The notes under the pieces were generated by a model. It did not search any database, had not been told where the DNA came from, and worked only from the letters and a program-made list of their open reading frames with translations. Below, one piece after another: positions 11,953 through 22,804 of a DNA stretch of 64,000 bases (its first letter is position 1; the number at the start of each line of letters is the position of its first letter). The DNA is from Capitulum mitella. Lineage: Eukaryota > Arthropoda > Thecostraca > Pollicipedomorpha > Pollicipedidae. The DNA lies in the NCBI GenBank assembly GCA_030062745.1, contig CP099842.1, forward strand, positions 23,841,822 to 23,905,821, given 5' to 3'. The position numbers were made by a program, and so were the translations under genes.

Positions 11953-14256
11953 CTGAAAACGGGAGACACGATCGTCAGTTGAGTTCGGGCCGGACAGTCA
12001 CTGACGGCACGGCGGAAAACTCCGACACTTCCACGCGCGGTTTCAAAGACCCTTGTCGACGTCACGTACATTCTGGCCGGTATGTCGCCGTGTTTGCAAT
12101 GTCTCGCTTGACATGCGAAGCTCACGTGACGACGTGCCGTCGTCGGGAGCGGCTTGGCGATGCGGTCGGCGGTCGCATTTGGGTCGCTTCACGAGGCGGC
12201 CACGCCCTCGTCTCCGCTAATGCGACGGCGGGGAGGGAAGGCTGGAACCGGGTCATCCGAGCTCGAGCTGGCCACGAACGTTTAATCAGACAGCCCGGCT
12301 GACGAGGAGGGCCGGAGGAGCCGTCAGTGAATAAATAGAACCGGGATAACTCAGACCCGCGGCCGGCAGCCGGCACGCTTCCAAGGAGCCCAGACCGAAG
12401 CCGTACTCGTGTCCATCCTCCCAGCCGGGCAGGGAAGTGCCCCGCCGACTCCGGTGGGCTTCTTAAGCCCGCGGCGACAGATGAAACGCACCGGCGCGCG
12501 CCGCCCCCAGTCTTTACCTCCTTCGTCACCGGAAGGCACTTGTCGGCTCCTCTCCGGCTTCAAGGACCCATGCATAACGAGTCGACGCCATTAAAACCGA
12601 GATGAGATTATTGCCCACATCTGTGCCGGCGCTGATGAAAGCTGGCGTCGCATAATCAGCCGCCGTTTCCCGGATCTGCAGCTGCAGATTGATGAAGACC
12701 GACCGGGCGACGAGCAGCGGCTGAATTTCGGCGGGCGGTCGGGCCTAATGTCGGGCCCCCGGCCGTCGCCGAGGCAAGATCAGTCGCCGGCGAACGGGGC
12801 CGGATGTCCTGAACTTCCGTCCCGCGTCACGTTCGCCTAATCATACGGATCATGTCTAGTCAGCAGCACGGGGCATCAAGGCGATTAGCCGCGCCTATCC
12901 AACGCTCGACTGGCGGCGGAGCAAATAGACCTAGGCAGTTCGCGGAAGCTGTAGCAATCAATAGACAGCGCCAGGTTTTAACACGAACCTCGTCCATGGC
13001 GTCACCGGCTCGGCCGGGCGGAAACGCCATGAAGCACGTTGGTTATCTAAAACGCCTCAAGGCCAGCGGTAACTCAGGTACAAACTGGGTACGGCTTGGA
13101 TGTCCTTTTCCGCCCACTGGTGCATTCCGAAACGGCTGGCAAAAGGGAGTAGTCCGCGTTCGTACCCGGCATAATGAATGGAAGCAACCTGGTCATCAGG
13201 CCTTACCCAGAGAAAAGTTGAGGGCGTTTTTCGCGGATTGATGAAATACATCACGGCCATCATGATTACGTTCGCATAAGATGCACGTTTGGGAGGGGCA
13301 ATTGCCTCAAACAACGCACCACTAGTGGGCTGTAATGCTCTCAACCTTATGAATATTGATGAGTCGTGTGGCAAATTAATACACCCATTCAATAGGATGG
13401 TTCATTGATACAGGGATAATCAGGGCTGTTCGAGGGCGCCGTTTAAATAACTCGAGAGGCCGTTAGCGGCAGGGTAGCCACCCAGGCCGAGCACCATCGT
13501 TACACCCAGTCTCGCAGCGTCGACCGGGGTGATACAGATCACCGGCCGCCCACCGGCCTGACGCCCAGCCGGCGGCGGCTCTCCGGCATCCACCCTCTGC
13601 CGCAAATGGCCCCACTTATCACCGGTCGGCGCCGCTGCCGCCGGCCGGCCTTCGCGCGACGGACGGCCGTGCTGTCGGCCCGCCCGGCCGCCCCGACCCG
13701 CGGCCTTCCGGCACCGGCGGCGACGGCACGGGCAAAAATGATCGGCGAGTTCGGATCAAGGTCCGGAGTCGATTCCTTCCAGGCCAGGCATATTGAACTT
13801 GTCCGGAAGTTCTGAAGCGCTTGAAGGCACATGCATAGTCCGTTTGCGAGTTTCACCCGTGGCCGCACCCACGGACGGAAGCATCCTTCGCCGTGCTCCC
13901 GCCCCCTCCCCCGGGTGACCGCGAAGGAGCCGCCGCCGGCGGACGAGCCGCGGCCGCCGCCGTCAGGGGTCGAAAAATACGGCCGATCGTGTGAAATAGC
14001 TGGCACTGGGCGCGATATTGGCGAGGCCCGAGCGCTGGTTGTTTTCGCCGGCTATTGCCACATAAATCGGCGGCGGCGTCATGCGGCATTAGGGGAAATT
14101 TCGCCGGCAGATCATATGAGACGGCAGGGAGCCTGGTCCCCGGGCCCGAGTCCCGACCGAGACGCCGGCGCGGGCCCCGGCGGGCCTACGACAGAACAGA
14201 GCTGGGCCGGGAGTCGGCGGGTCGTTGGGCCAGGAGAGATGCTCCGAAAAGTTGGG

Positions 14257-14490
14257 ACCAGCAGGATGTTGCTTCTCGGTACCAGGGCCGGTAGGATACG
14301 TTCCTCGAAGGCAATACTGTACGACCTCTGTTCCTTAAGGGCAACGCTGGTGGATATCTAATCCTCGAAGGAAAGACCAGTGAGACATCTGGTCCTCAGA
14401 AGCGATACCGATAAGATACCTGCTCTGCAGAGGCAAGAGCAACAGGATCTCTGGTCTTGATAGGCGGGACCGACAGGATCTCTACCCCTC
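14257..14490. repeat. 30-31-bp minisatellite, about eight diverged units
   Basis: Units start ACCAGCAGGATG, ACCAGGGCCGGTAGGATACG, ACTGTACGACCTCTG, GCTGGTGGATATCT, ACCAGTGAGACATCT, ACCGATAAGATACCT, AGCAACAGGATCTCT and ACCGACAGGATCTCT. Each continues with GGTCCTCGAAGGCAA-like sequence. Period is near 30 bp with small indels. Confidence 0.8.
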
Positions 14491-15520
14491 ACGGCCGGAA
14501 CCGGGACGGTTCGCGACCATCCCGCAGCTCGTGGGACGGATGCACCCGTCAACACCGAGGCCCGGGACAGAGCGCGACGCCGTGCACAGCGCGTCCCTCC
14601 CGACAGGCGCAGACCAATGGCGCTGCCCCGGCCGAGTGATGGCCGCGCGTCACGTGTCACGCCCGGGCCGGCCCTCTTAACAAGCGTCATCCATCACGGC
14701 GCCGGAGGTCAGCGGGGGTCAGCGGCAGGAAACGGGCCCAGATAGAGGCCGCCGCGCCGTCACGGGACCGGTGAGCGAGCGCTGTCACGGGACCGGCGAG
14801 CGGGCGATGAGGTGAGCCGGCGCCCCGTGCCACTTCCGCTCCGGTCAGCGAAACAAACATCTGCAACGCACTTTCGCCACAACAGACAGGCGATAGGATG
14901 CCCGGTTTCCGGTGTTGTGATGCATGACGCATTCCGGCACGGGTTCACGGATCTTCCCAATGCACGGGCATTTGGTGACATCACGTCCGTCAAGTTTTGA
15001 GCAGAAACACGAGTCGGCGCAAAAGCTGCAGAGCTACGCAGAATGGCTTCGCGAAACAATCGAGATATGGAAATCTTTGAAAAGTTCTGCTGAAGTTGAA
15101 ATGAACACGATTAGCTTTCAATAGCTGACTCAAAGTTATGATTCTTTGTCTAAAAGTCGGAATGAAGTGGATTCCGAAGTTGCGACTGGTGTGATGCATC
15201 ACCGTTGCGAATCATAAAAAATAAAGTTGCATTCAACCTGTGCCCAAGACACAGGAAGCGCTAACGGACAGCCAGACATAATCGTTTGCGCAGGTCTGCT
15301 TTGTGTATCATTTTCAAGGCCAGCTGAAACTCTGCCACCAGGTGTGACAGGCGTAGAAGCGCCACGGCAGTCGCGTCTTGTGCAGCGAGTTCGCGGCGTG
15401 AAGCGTGATTCTGCAGCGTATCTCACGGCCTACCGCCGGCCGGCCAGCGGCACGAAGCAAATATAAAACACTGCCGGCCATCGACCATAAACAGCGCCCG
15501 CCCCGCAGCGCCGCAGGCAC

Positions 15521-15650
15521 TGAGCGGGACTGGGCGGGACTGAGCGGGGCTGGACGGGACTGAACGGGACAGGGTGGGACAGAGCTGGCCCGAGCCAGGC
15601 CGAGCGGGACTAATCGGGACAGAGTGGGACCCAACCGGACTTATCGAGAC
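15521..15650. repeat. 10-bp tandem repeat, thirteen units in strict register
   Basis: Thirteen consecutive decamers follow the pattern TGAGCGGGAC with substitutions but no indels (TGGGCGGGAC, TGGACGGGAC, TGAACGGGAC, AGAGTGGGAC, TAATCGGGAC and so on). The last clear unit is TTATCGAGAC. Confidence 0.85.
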
Positions 15651-16732
15651 AGAGTGTGGCCAGGAGAAGCCGGCGGGACCGTGAGGACGGAGCGGGGCTA
15701 AGCGGCCGGCCGGGCCGCACGCGCCTGGGGAACCCAAAGGGCCCGCGTGAACCGGTGTCAGCTGCACGCGGGCCGGTGAAGTATGAACAGTGAGGAGGAT
15801 CACGCCACTGCCGCGTGCACGAGGCTTGACCAGCGCGGCTGGGCACGCTCCACGGCGGCCGACCAGGCACCAGGACCGACCGACTGAGCCCCGGTAAGCA
15901 GCCGACCGTATGGTCTGCTGCACCGGGGCCTACTGGGCTGATCGCACACTGCTGCAGAGTAAGGGTTGGATAGGCAAGCTGCAAACAGCTTTGACCGACG
16001 CCAGAGAGTGGCTGCTTTGGGAAGGTTCCTGTTCAAAGTGCAGACCAGTAACGAACCATGCATCTCATTTGAATCAACTGCCTGTTTTCTGAGGAGCTCG
16101 TGACAAACGTTCTGAGTCCTGCGTCCGCTGAAAGTCGAGTCAGTTTTGTAATCACATCCTGGCCGAGTGTGAACAGTCCCGACGGCTGTCCCGACCGAGG
16201 AGGCGGACTGAGCTGTAAGCCCTGGGCGTGGACGGGGCGTCGACCGCGCGCGAACCGATCGGTGGCCGCGGGAAGAGCCGGCCGGCCGGCGGCGCTGGCG
16301 GTGACACGCGCCCGCCGCCACGCCGCCGGTATTAAAATGCAAATGCATACAACATGCATTAGTCTCTGGTGGCGCCGCCACTTGGGCCATTGATTACCCG
16401 TCAAATAAAATTTACGATTGGCTGATGGCGGGCACGACAGCGGCGGCCGGCGCCGCCGCCGTATTTGTTACCGGTGCGTTCTGAATCGACCGGCGCCTGT
16501 CCGCCCGGCGGCGATGTGACAGGCTGTCAGGCGCAGGCGGCGGCGCGCGCGCGCGGCCGGCGCATCGCCGTCGCCGGCGACGAGCGGTATATCGCTGGCG
16601 GCGACAGGCGGCCGCCGGTAAATCTGAGCTAACTGCCCGCGGCGATGGCCGCGCACATCCGCGCCGCCAGTTATCCCCACCCACCGTTTACGCCCGGCCG
16701 TGTAAGCAGGCGGACGCAAGGGTTCAGAGGGA

Positions 16733-16970
<238 letters not shown>

Positions 16971-17312
16971 CAAGAAGACAGACGGATACACAGGAGACGG
17001 CCCACGTCCAGACAGAAACGGTGCGTGCACGTCGGTAAAGAGCCAAACAGACCGAGAAAAAGTTCGGAGAGAGCCCGGGGCGGCGGAGGTCGGTCGGAGA
17101 CGGACGGGTCCGTGTTATCTGCTGACAGACATGACGCATCGCCTCGCACTGGTGCTTTCTCTGCGCCCTGACAAATGCGAGGTGCACCGGTCTTGTCGTC
17201 ACTGATTCCTCATCCGGCGGCCGTGTCTGGTGAGGCATCCTCCCGTCACGCCTCAGACCGGTGTCGACATAGAACAGCGCACCGACCCGTGTCTCACGCC
17301 GGCAACGGTGCT

Positions 17313-17630
<318 letters not shown>

Positions 17631-17819
17631 AAGGGGTTGGAATGCATCGCACACGACAAGCAGTAAGGAGTTCGTCCGAACCAACTGGACGTCATGCTGA
17701 CTGAGTGGCCACTGAGTCCGATGATCGCTCATCCGTTCGATGTTTTGGACCTGAAGGCTCGCTTCACCTCGGTCGTCACCAAACGTCAGACAGCAAGAGG
17801 GCACTCCGTTGAGGACGTG

Positions 17820-18010
17820 TGAACCAACAGGGCTGGGTCAGAGTGACAGGTTAAGTGTGACCGGGCCAGAAAAGCTGGGTCATAGAAGCCGGGTCAGGGG
17901 ACATCGTACCGAGCAGCCGGGTCAGACGCACCACATCGGCAGGAGCGCGGCCTGGTCAGTACCTCAGGTCAGGCAGAACCCGGCCGGGAAGCCGGGTCAC
18001 CGGGTCAGTT
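17820..18010. repeat. Degenerate GGGTCA-containing tandem repeat
   Basis: GGGTCAGAG, GGGTCATAGAAGCC, GGGTCAGGGGAC, GGGTCAGACG, TGGTCAGTACC, AGGTCAGGCAG, GGGTCACCGGGTCAG recur every 12-35 bp, often preceded by GCCG or GCTG. AGGTCA/GGGTCA is also the nuclear-receptor half-site, but tandem duplication explains the density better. Confidence 0.55.
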
Positions 18011-19069
18011 TGGCTAATACCGGCCGGCGCGTTTTTATTAGCGGCCTTCGGCAGCGGTGTGCTCCCGATAAGCGGTAATTATTGATGGCCGCACACCGAC
18101 CCAGGCGACCCGCTGTCGCTCACATCGACCGGGTCTCCACTTAAAGCGGCCCTTATTCGCATGTCATTACGGCCGCCGGGGAAGCCATCAAAGTAAGCGT
18201 CTCGCCGCGAGTGACAAATACGGCGCATTAGGCTGGCGACGCGGCGAGGCGGCCGGCCCGAGAGGCGCGGCTCCGGTGCCATTTACATCGGCGCGTCGCC
18301 CGCCGGCGAAATGTCCCGCCCGCCGCCGTGAAAACAGCGCCGCTGAAGCCCGGATATAAACTCCGATCTGGACGCGGCGAGTTCGTCAAGAACTTGGACG
18401 GCGCGCGTAGTGAGATCGACGGGACGTTTCCGCGCGCGGAGTCGCGCCGGCCGGCGGGAGCGGCGACGGCGGCGAGGCTCGGCGCCGGGGAGAAACGGCC
18501 GAAGTTTTCCCCGGCGGGAGCAATTGCAGCCGAGTCGCAAACAAGCTCACTAGAGCAAATAACTTCCCGGCAGCCATTCGTCTCGGCCTCTGGAATGAAG
18601 CGCGTTCGAGCAAGGATTCAAAAACAAACGCAGCGCCGGCAAGGTAACAGACTCCGCGAAACGGGCTCAGCGTTGCGTGCAAAAGAGGGCAGCCGTCCCT
18701 GGTGAAATGTTATGGTAGACGCGGGCTTGTGTTTACCTCCTGACCGCGCTGCGGCAGATCCCTGTTTTTACCGGGCGCGAGCAGTCTAAGCCGCGCTGAT
18801 CGCCCAAACAATCGCTAAGTGACCTCGTAGGCATGAAGCGGCGGTGAAGCGCGGATCGCACGCGAGGCGCCGACGCCGCCCTTTGTTCGCCGGCGCCGGG
18901 GCGCGGGGGAGGCGCAGCCGGCCTTCCAAGGGCCGCCGCGCCGCGAAAACGGGCCATGAAGGCTGAGCGGGCGGCCGGCGGCCGGGTGCACACCCACACC
19001 GCCGGCCGCGCCTCCTCACCTTGGCCACGGCCGCAGAGCGTCGGTCACGCGCCGCCGAGCGGTACTCAC

Positions 19070-20176
19070 CCGAGCCTCCGGGCACTTGCCGTCCAGGATC
19101 ATGCCCGAGATGTAGTCCATGTTGCGGTACTGCATCGAGCCGTTGAAGCACATGTGGATGTTCTCGTTGAACTTGTAGTCGACCTCGGCCAGCGGGAACA
19201 CGCAGACGGCCGACTTGTTCTGGTACACCATCGTGTTGCCGTCACTGGGCGAGAACACCGCCACCAGCACCGGGTCGCCGGTCTTGACCCCGGCCGCGGC
19301 GGCCAGGTCACTGCCGGCCGAGGTCAGGCGGGCCGACCGCACCAGGTTGTACGCGCCGCACTCGACCGTCACCTCCGTGTAGCTGTTGTAGTTCGGGTCC
19401 GTCACGCAGGCGCGCGCTATCCGCGAGATGTAGCCCACCTCGTCCTGGCCGGGCAGGTGCGACTTCTTCTGCACCGTCACGAAGTACACGTGGTCGCCAG
19501 CCGCGAAGCCCGCCTTGTACTGCACGAGGAAGTGGTCGCGGTACTTGACGTCGATCCTCAGCAGCGACTGGTGCGAGAACGAGTACTCGGCCAGCTCCAG
19601 GCCGGGCAGCTGCCGCGACGCGATGGCCGGCACGCTGTGTCGATACGGGCCGACGTTGGTGAACGTCGTGCCGACGTACAGCACCTGCGAGGTGCTCCAC
19701 GGGCGGTAGCGCTGCGGCCCGAGGAAGCCCACCGTCGACGCGTGCTCGTCGTTGGCCGCCACCTCCACGTCGACGAACTCGGAACGCGAGATGTTAGCCA
19801 GGTCGTGCAGCCGGCACGCGCCCTGACGCACGGAGCCGCAGCTGAGCAGGCGGCCGTCGGCCGGCAGCAGCAGCTTGTCGACGTTGTCCGTCGGCCGGGC
19901 GGCCACCGACGGCGGACAGCCGGACGCCGGGCAGTCGGGCGCGTCCGGCACGGGCCCGGTCACGACGCGCGCCACCACCTGCAACTCGGCGCCGAGCTCC
20001 AGCAGCCGGTTGACGCCGGCCGCGTACAGCCGGCCCGAGCCGGGCTCCAGCACCAGGTGGCCGAGCCGGCGCGTCTCGTCGCGCAGGTCGAGCTGCGCCA
20101 CGAGCGAGCGCGGCGGCTGGCCGGCGGCCGCCGCCGCCGCCGCCAGCAGCCAGACGAGGCGAGCCGCGAACGTCAT
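19070..20176 (-). CDS. Plexin, first coding exon: signal peptide and most of the sema domain (partial gene)
   Basis: Plexins are single-pass cell-surface receptors for semaphorins that act in axon guidance and cell adhesion. This exon encodes 369 residues. Residues 1-20 form a signal peptide (MTFAARLVWLL, an alanine run, then GQ). The sema beta-propeller follows, with plexin hallmarks TGPVPDAPDC (73-82), TDNVDKLLL (96-104), LLSCGSVRQGAC (110-121), VAANDEHASTVGF (139-151), YISRIARAC (249-257), SYTEV (265-269), CVFPL (325-329) and CFNGS (343-347). Cysteines are at 82, 87, 113, 121, 257, 273, 325, 343 and 365. N-glycosylation sequons are at N128, N320 and N345. I chose the ATG at 20176 because it opens directly on the hydrophobic segment and has G at -3; the open frame continues upstream but without another ATG. 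The exon ends at CGG followed by GTGAGT, phase 0. Third codon positions are almost all G or C. Whether it is A-type or B-type cannot be settled from this part: the family call is firm, the subtype is open. Confidence 0.93.
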
Positions 20177-20215
20177 AGCCGCGCCGCCGCTCGCCGCCAC
20201 CGCATCTCCCCGCCG
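20177..20215 (-). other. Probable 3' splice site and 39-nt 5' leader of the first coding plexin exon
   Basis: Reading on the minus strand, the stretch gtttgtcttcgttccag ends at 20216, 39 nt before the start codon, and looks like a good splice acceptor. A branch-point-like CTGAC lies about 35-40 nt further upstream. If used, the leader CGGCGGGGAG...GCGGCT belongs to a coding exon preceded by at least one non-coding exon somewhere above 20.2 kb. This is inferred from sequence only; an unspliced leader is also possible. Confidence 0.5.
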
Positions 20216-20232
20216 CTGGAACGAAGACAAAC

Positions 20233-20276
20233 ACGTCACCGACGCGCCCGTGACGTCAGCGTGACGTCGACGTCGC
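20233..20276. promoter_or_regulatory. Cluster of CRE-like TGACGT motifs upstream of the plexin start codon
   Basis: A full palindromic TGACGTCA lies at 20251-20258. A TGACGTCG follows at 20262-20269, with further CGTCAC/ACGTCG half-sites on either side, all 55-100 bp upstream of the ATG. Such sites bind CREB/ATF-type bZIP factors. If the acceptor at 20216 is real, these bases are intronic, and the CTGACGTCA may instead serve as branch-point context. Confidence 0.3.
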
Positions 20277-21763
20277 CGGACAATTAGTCGCCGCCGCCGC
20301 CGCCGGCAACAGGTGATCCCGCCGCCGACGGGGAACCGTTTCCGCGGCCTGGTCGATCGCCGCCCGCGGCGGCGATACCGCGCGCGTCGCGAGTCAACAG
20401 CGCCTTTGATCGGACGCTGTGCACACGGCCCGCGGCGGACAGCGCCAACACTGCGGCCTCATCTCGCGCGCCGGCCGCCGTCTGTTTGCCGGCGCTGTTT
20501 GCCAATTGTTTCGCGGCGCGCGGCCGGCCGCCGACACCGCCGACGCCGCGATCACAAAGGCGATAATGGATCGGCCGGACAATCGGCCGCCGCCGGCCGC
20601 GCCGTGACGGGCATGGCCGCCGGCGCCCCGGGACGACGCCGCGCCGCCGCCGACGACGGCGGCGACATGGCCGGTCGCTGACGGGAGGACGCGATCAGTC
20701 GGTCACGAGGGGGCGAACTGTCGCCGTCGGCCGGCCGGTCGTCGATGGACGGGCGGAGGACGCGAACGGACGGGCAGGGGAGACGGACGGAAGGACAGAA
20801 GGAGACGGACGGACGGACAGGGGGAGACGGAAGGACGGGTAGGGGAGACAGAGTAAGACAAAACGAAGAAGGTAAACGCTGCGACACACAAAGAAGTGCA
20901 ACTACCTATTGCTAATGAAGACAGAAGAAGAAGTTATGTCTAAAGAACGCCCGTAGTACACATCACGGTCAAAGGGAGTTGGAAAGTCGGTGGTAGCGGC
21001 CATTGCCGGAGCCAGGCGATGTCACGTCAACGCCATCCGATGCCACAAAGCCCTGATAACGATCAACTTTCTCAAAGCTCCGAATTTACAACGGCATAAC
21101 ATGACCAGGGAGCCAGAATACGATTCCTAGGTACCCAGTCCCCGCCGTTACCGTTACATACAAAGCCATCGACACCTCGGCTCGCCTCCTTGGCCAGGAG
21201 GCCGGTCGGAGCGCCAGCGGCAGGCCGGACGGGCGATGGCGTCGGCCCGGCCCGGCCGCCGGGCGGGGGGTAACGGACGGCAGAGGCCGCGCGGCCGTCA
21301 CCGCCGGCCCGGCCAGGTAAATAGGCCGGCCCGGCCCCAGATAAAGCGCCGCCGACCTCTGGCGCAGCGCTGAAAGGCGCGGCCGGGCGGCGCGCGCGAC
21401 CCCCGCCGCGCCGCCGCCATTGTCCGGCGGCCAGGTGAGAGAGCGCCGATAATACCGCCCGTTTATCCGGCGGGCAGCGCCGCGGCCGGCCGGCGCCGCC
21501 GCCGCCGACAGACACGGGCCGGCGCGGATAATCCCATCAGGCGGCGCTCTCGCACCTGCCGACGCCGCCCGACGGCCAGTGTCGCGTGCTGACCGCCGCT
21601 CAATACGGCCCAGCGCCGCCCCGCGCCGCCGTCCCACGCCGCCGCCCAGCGCCACCTCTCCGCCTGACCTCCGCGGGATGCGGCCGCCGCCTGGCCGCTG
21701 CCCGCCGTGTTGGCCACCGCTCGGCCGTGTTGGCCACCCGACCGCCACCGACAAAGACGCTGC

Positions 21764-21810
<47 letters not shown>

Positions 21811-21811
21811 C
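21764..21811. repeat. (CGG)n microsatellite, about 15 units
   Basis: An uninterrupted GCG/CGG run sits in GC-rich non-coding DNA about 1.6 kb upstream of the plexin ATG. Confidence 0.92.
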
Positions 21812-22730
21812 GCCCGGCCGGCCGGCCATGCGCCGACGTGGCCGGCCGGGCGGCGCCGCGCAGCGTACGTGCATGGTGCAGCACGCGGCCGCTCAGCATG
21901 CGCAGCACGTCGGCGCCCGCCGGCCGGCCGGTCGCGTCCAGAGTGCATAGTTCCGATGATTTTTATTGAATATTAACAAGGCGTGCGCGGCCCGGAAGAT
22001 GGCGTCGCTCGGCGGCGTCCCAGATCGCGCCCCGTGACCGCCGGCCGCGCTGATTGCGGCCCGGCGCGAGATAATTTGTGTAAGGGAGCTTCCGAGTGAT
22101 TGGTTCTGCTATTGTTTTTGATTACCTGTCGGCCGCTAATTTCGTCTAATGACGGGCCCGCGGCTGTTTGGTGAGCTACCCGGCCGGCCGGCGGCGGCCG
22201 CTGATGACAAAGGTGGCGCGGCGGCGGCGGCGGCGGCGCGGCCCGCTCGGCCGCCGGCCGACCACCTGACGGCAGCGCCGACACGCCGTCACGCCACCGG
22301 CAGCCGGCGGCGGCCGGGGCCAGAGGCGGCCGACCGGCAGATGGAGACCCGAGGTCAGGAGCTGGAAGGAGACCAGGGCCAGCGAGACCAGCAGACGGAG
22401 GCTGGACGGGAGGAGACCTTTGGGCAGGACAACCAGAGGCGGAGAGATTAGGGGCTGGGAAACCAATCGTATTTTATCAGACGGAGCCTGGAAGATTAGC
22501 AGTTCAGAAAGAAATGGAGACACTACGGAAAATGAACAGAGAGTTGCGAGACAGGAAGATCATGGGCGAAGACAAGGGGCCCACAGACGAAGAGGTCACA
22601 AGCAAGGGGATCAGAGGCTGGCAAGTCATAATATGGACACTGGCAGTACGGAGACCGCAGGCAACGGGTTACAGGCAAGCAAACCGTTATTAAATATACA
22701 GTGGCCTGACAGCGACCTGCTCAGACCATG

Positions 22731-22733
<3 letters not shown>

Positions 22734-22800
<67 letters not shown>
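22734..22800. repeat. (GA)n microsatellite, about 33 units
   Basis: Perfect GA dinucleotides run from GACGAGAG to AAGACAGG. Confidence 0.95.

Positions 22801-22804
<4 letters not shown>

Noticed and set aside
17820..18010. Series of GGGTCA/AGGTCA as a nuclear-receptor response element
   Set aside because: Irregular spacing and many related flanking words point to a decayed tandem repeat.
20177..20239. Longer N-terminus of the plexin starting at 20239
   Set aside because: The codon at 20239 is GTG, not ATG, and the stretch is probably intronic or leader; the signal peptide begins at 20176.
18956..20287. 443-codon open frame on the plus strand opposite the plexin exon
   Set aside because: It is the antisense shadow of a real exon with GC-rich third positions; its translation is His/Arg/Val-rich with no domain.
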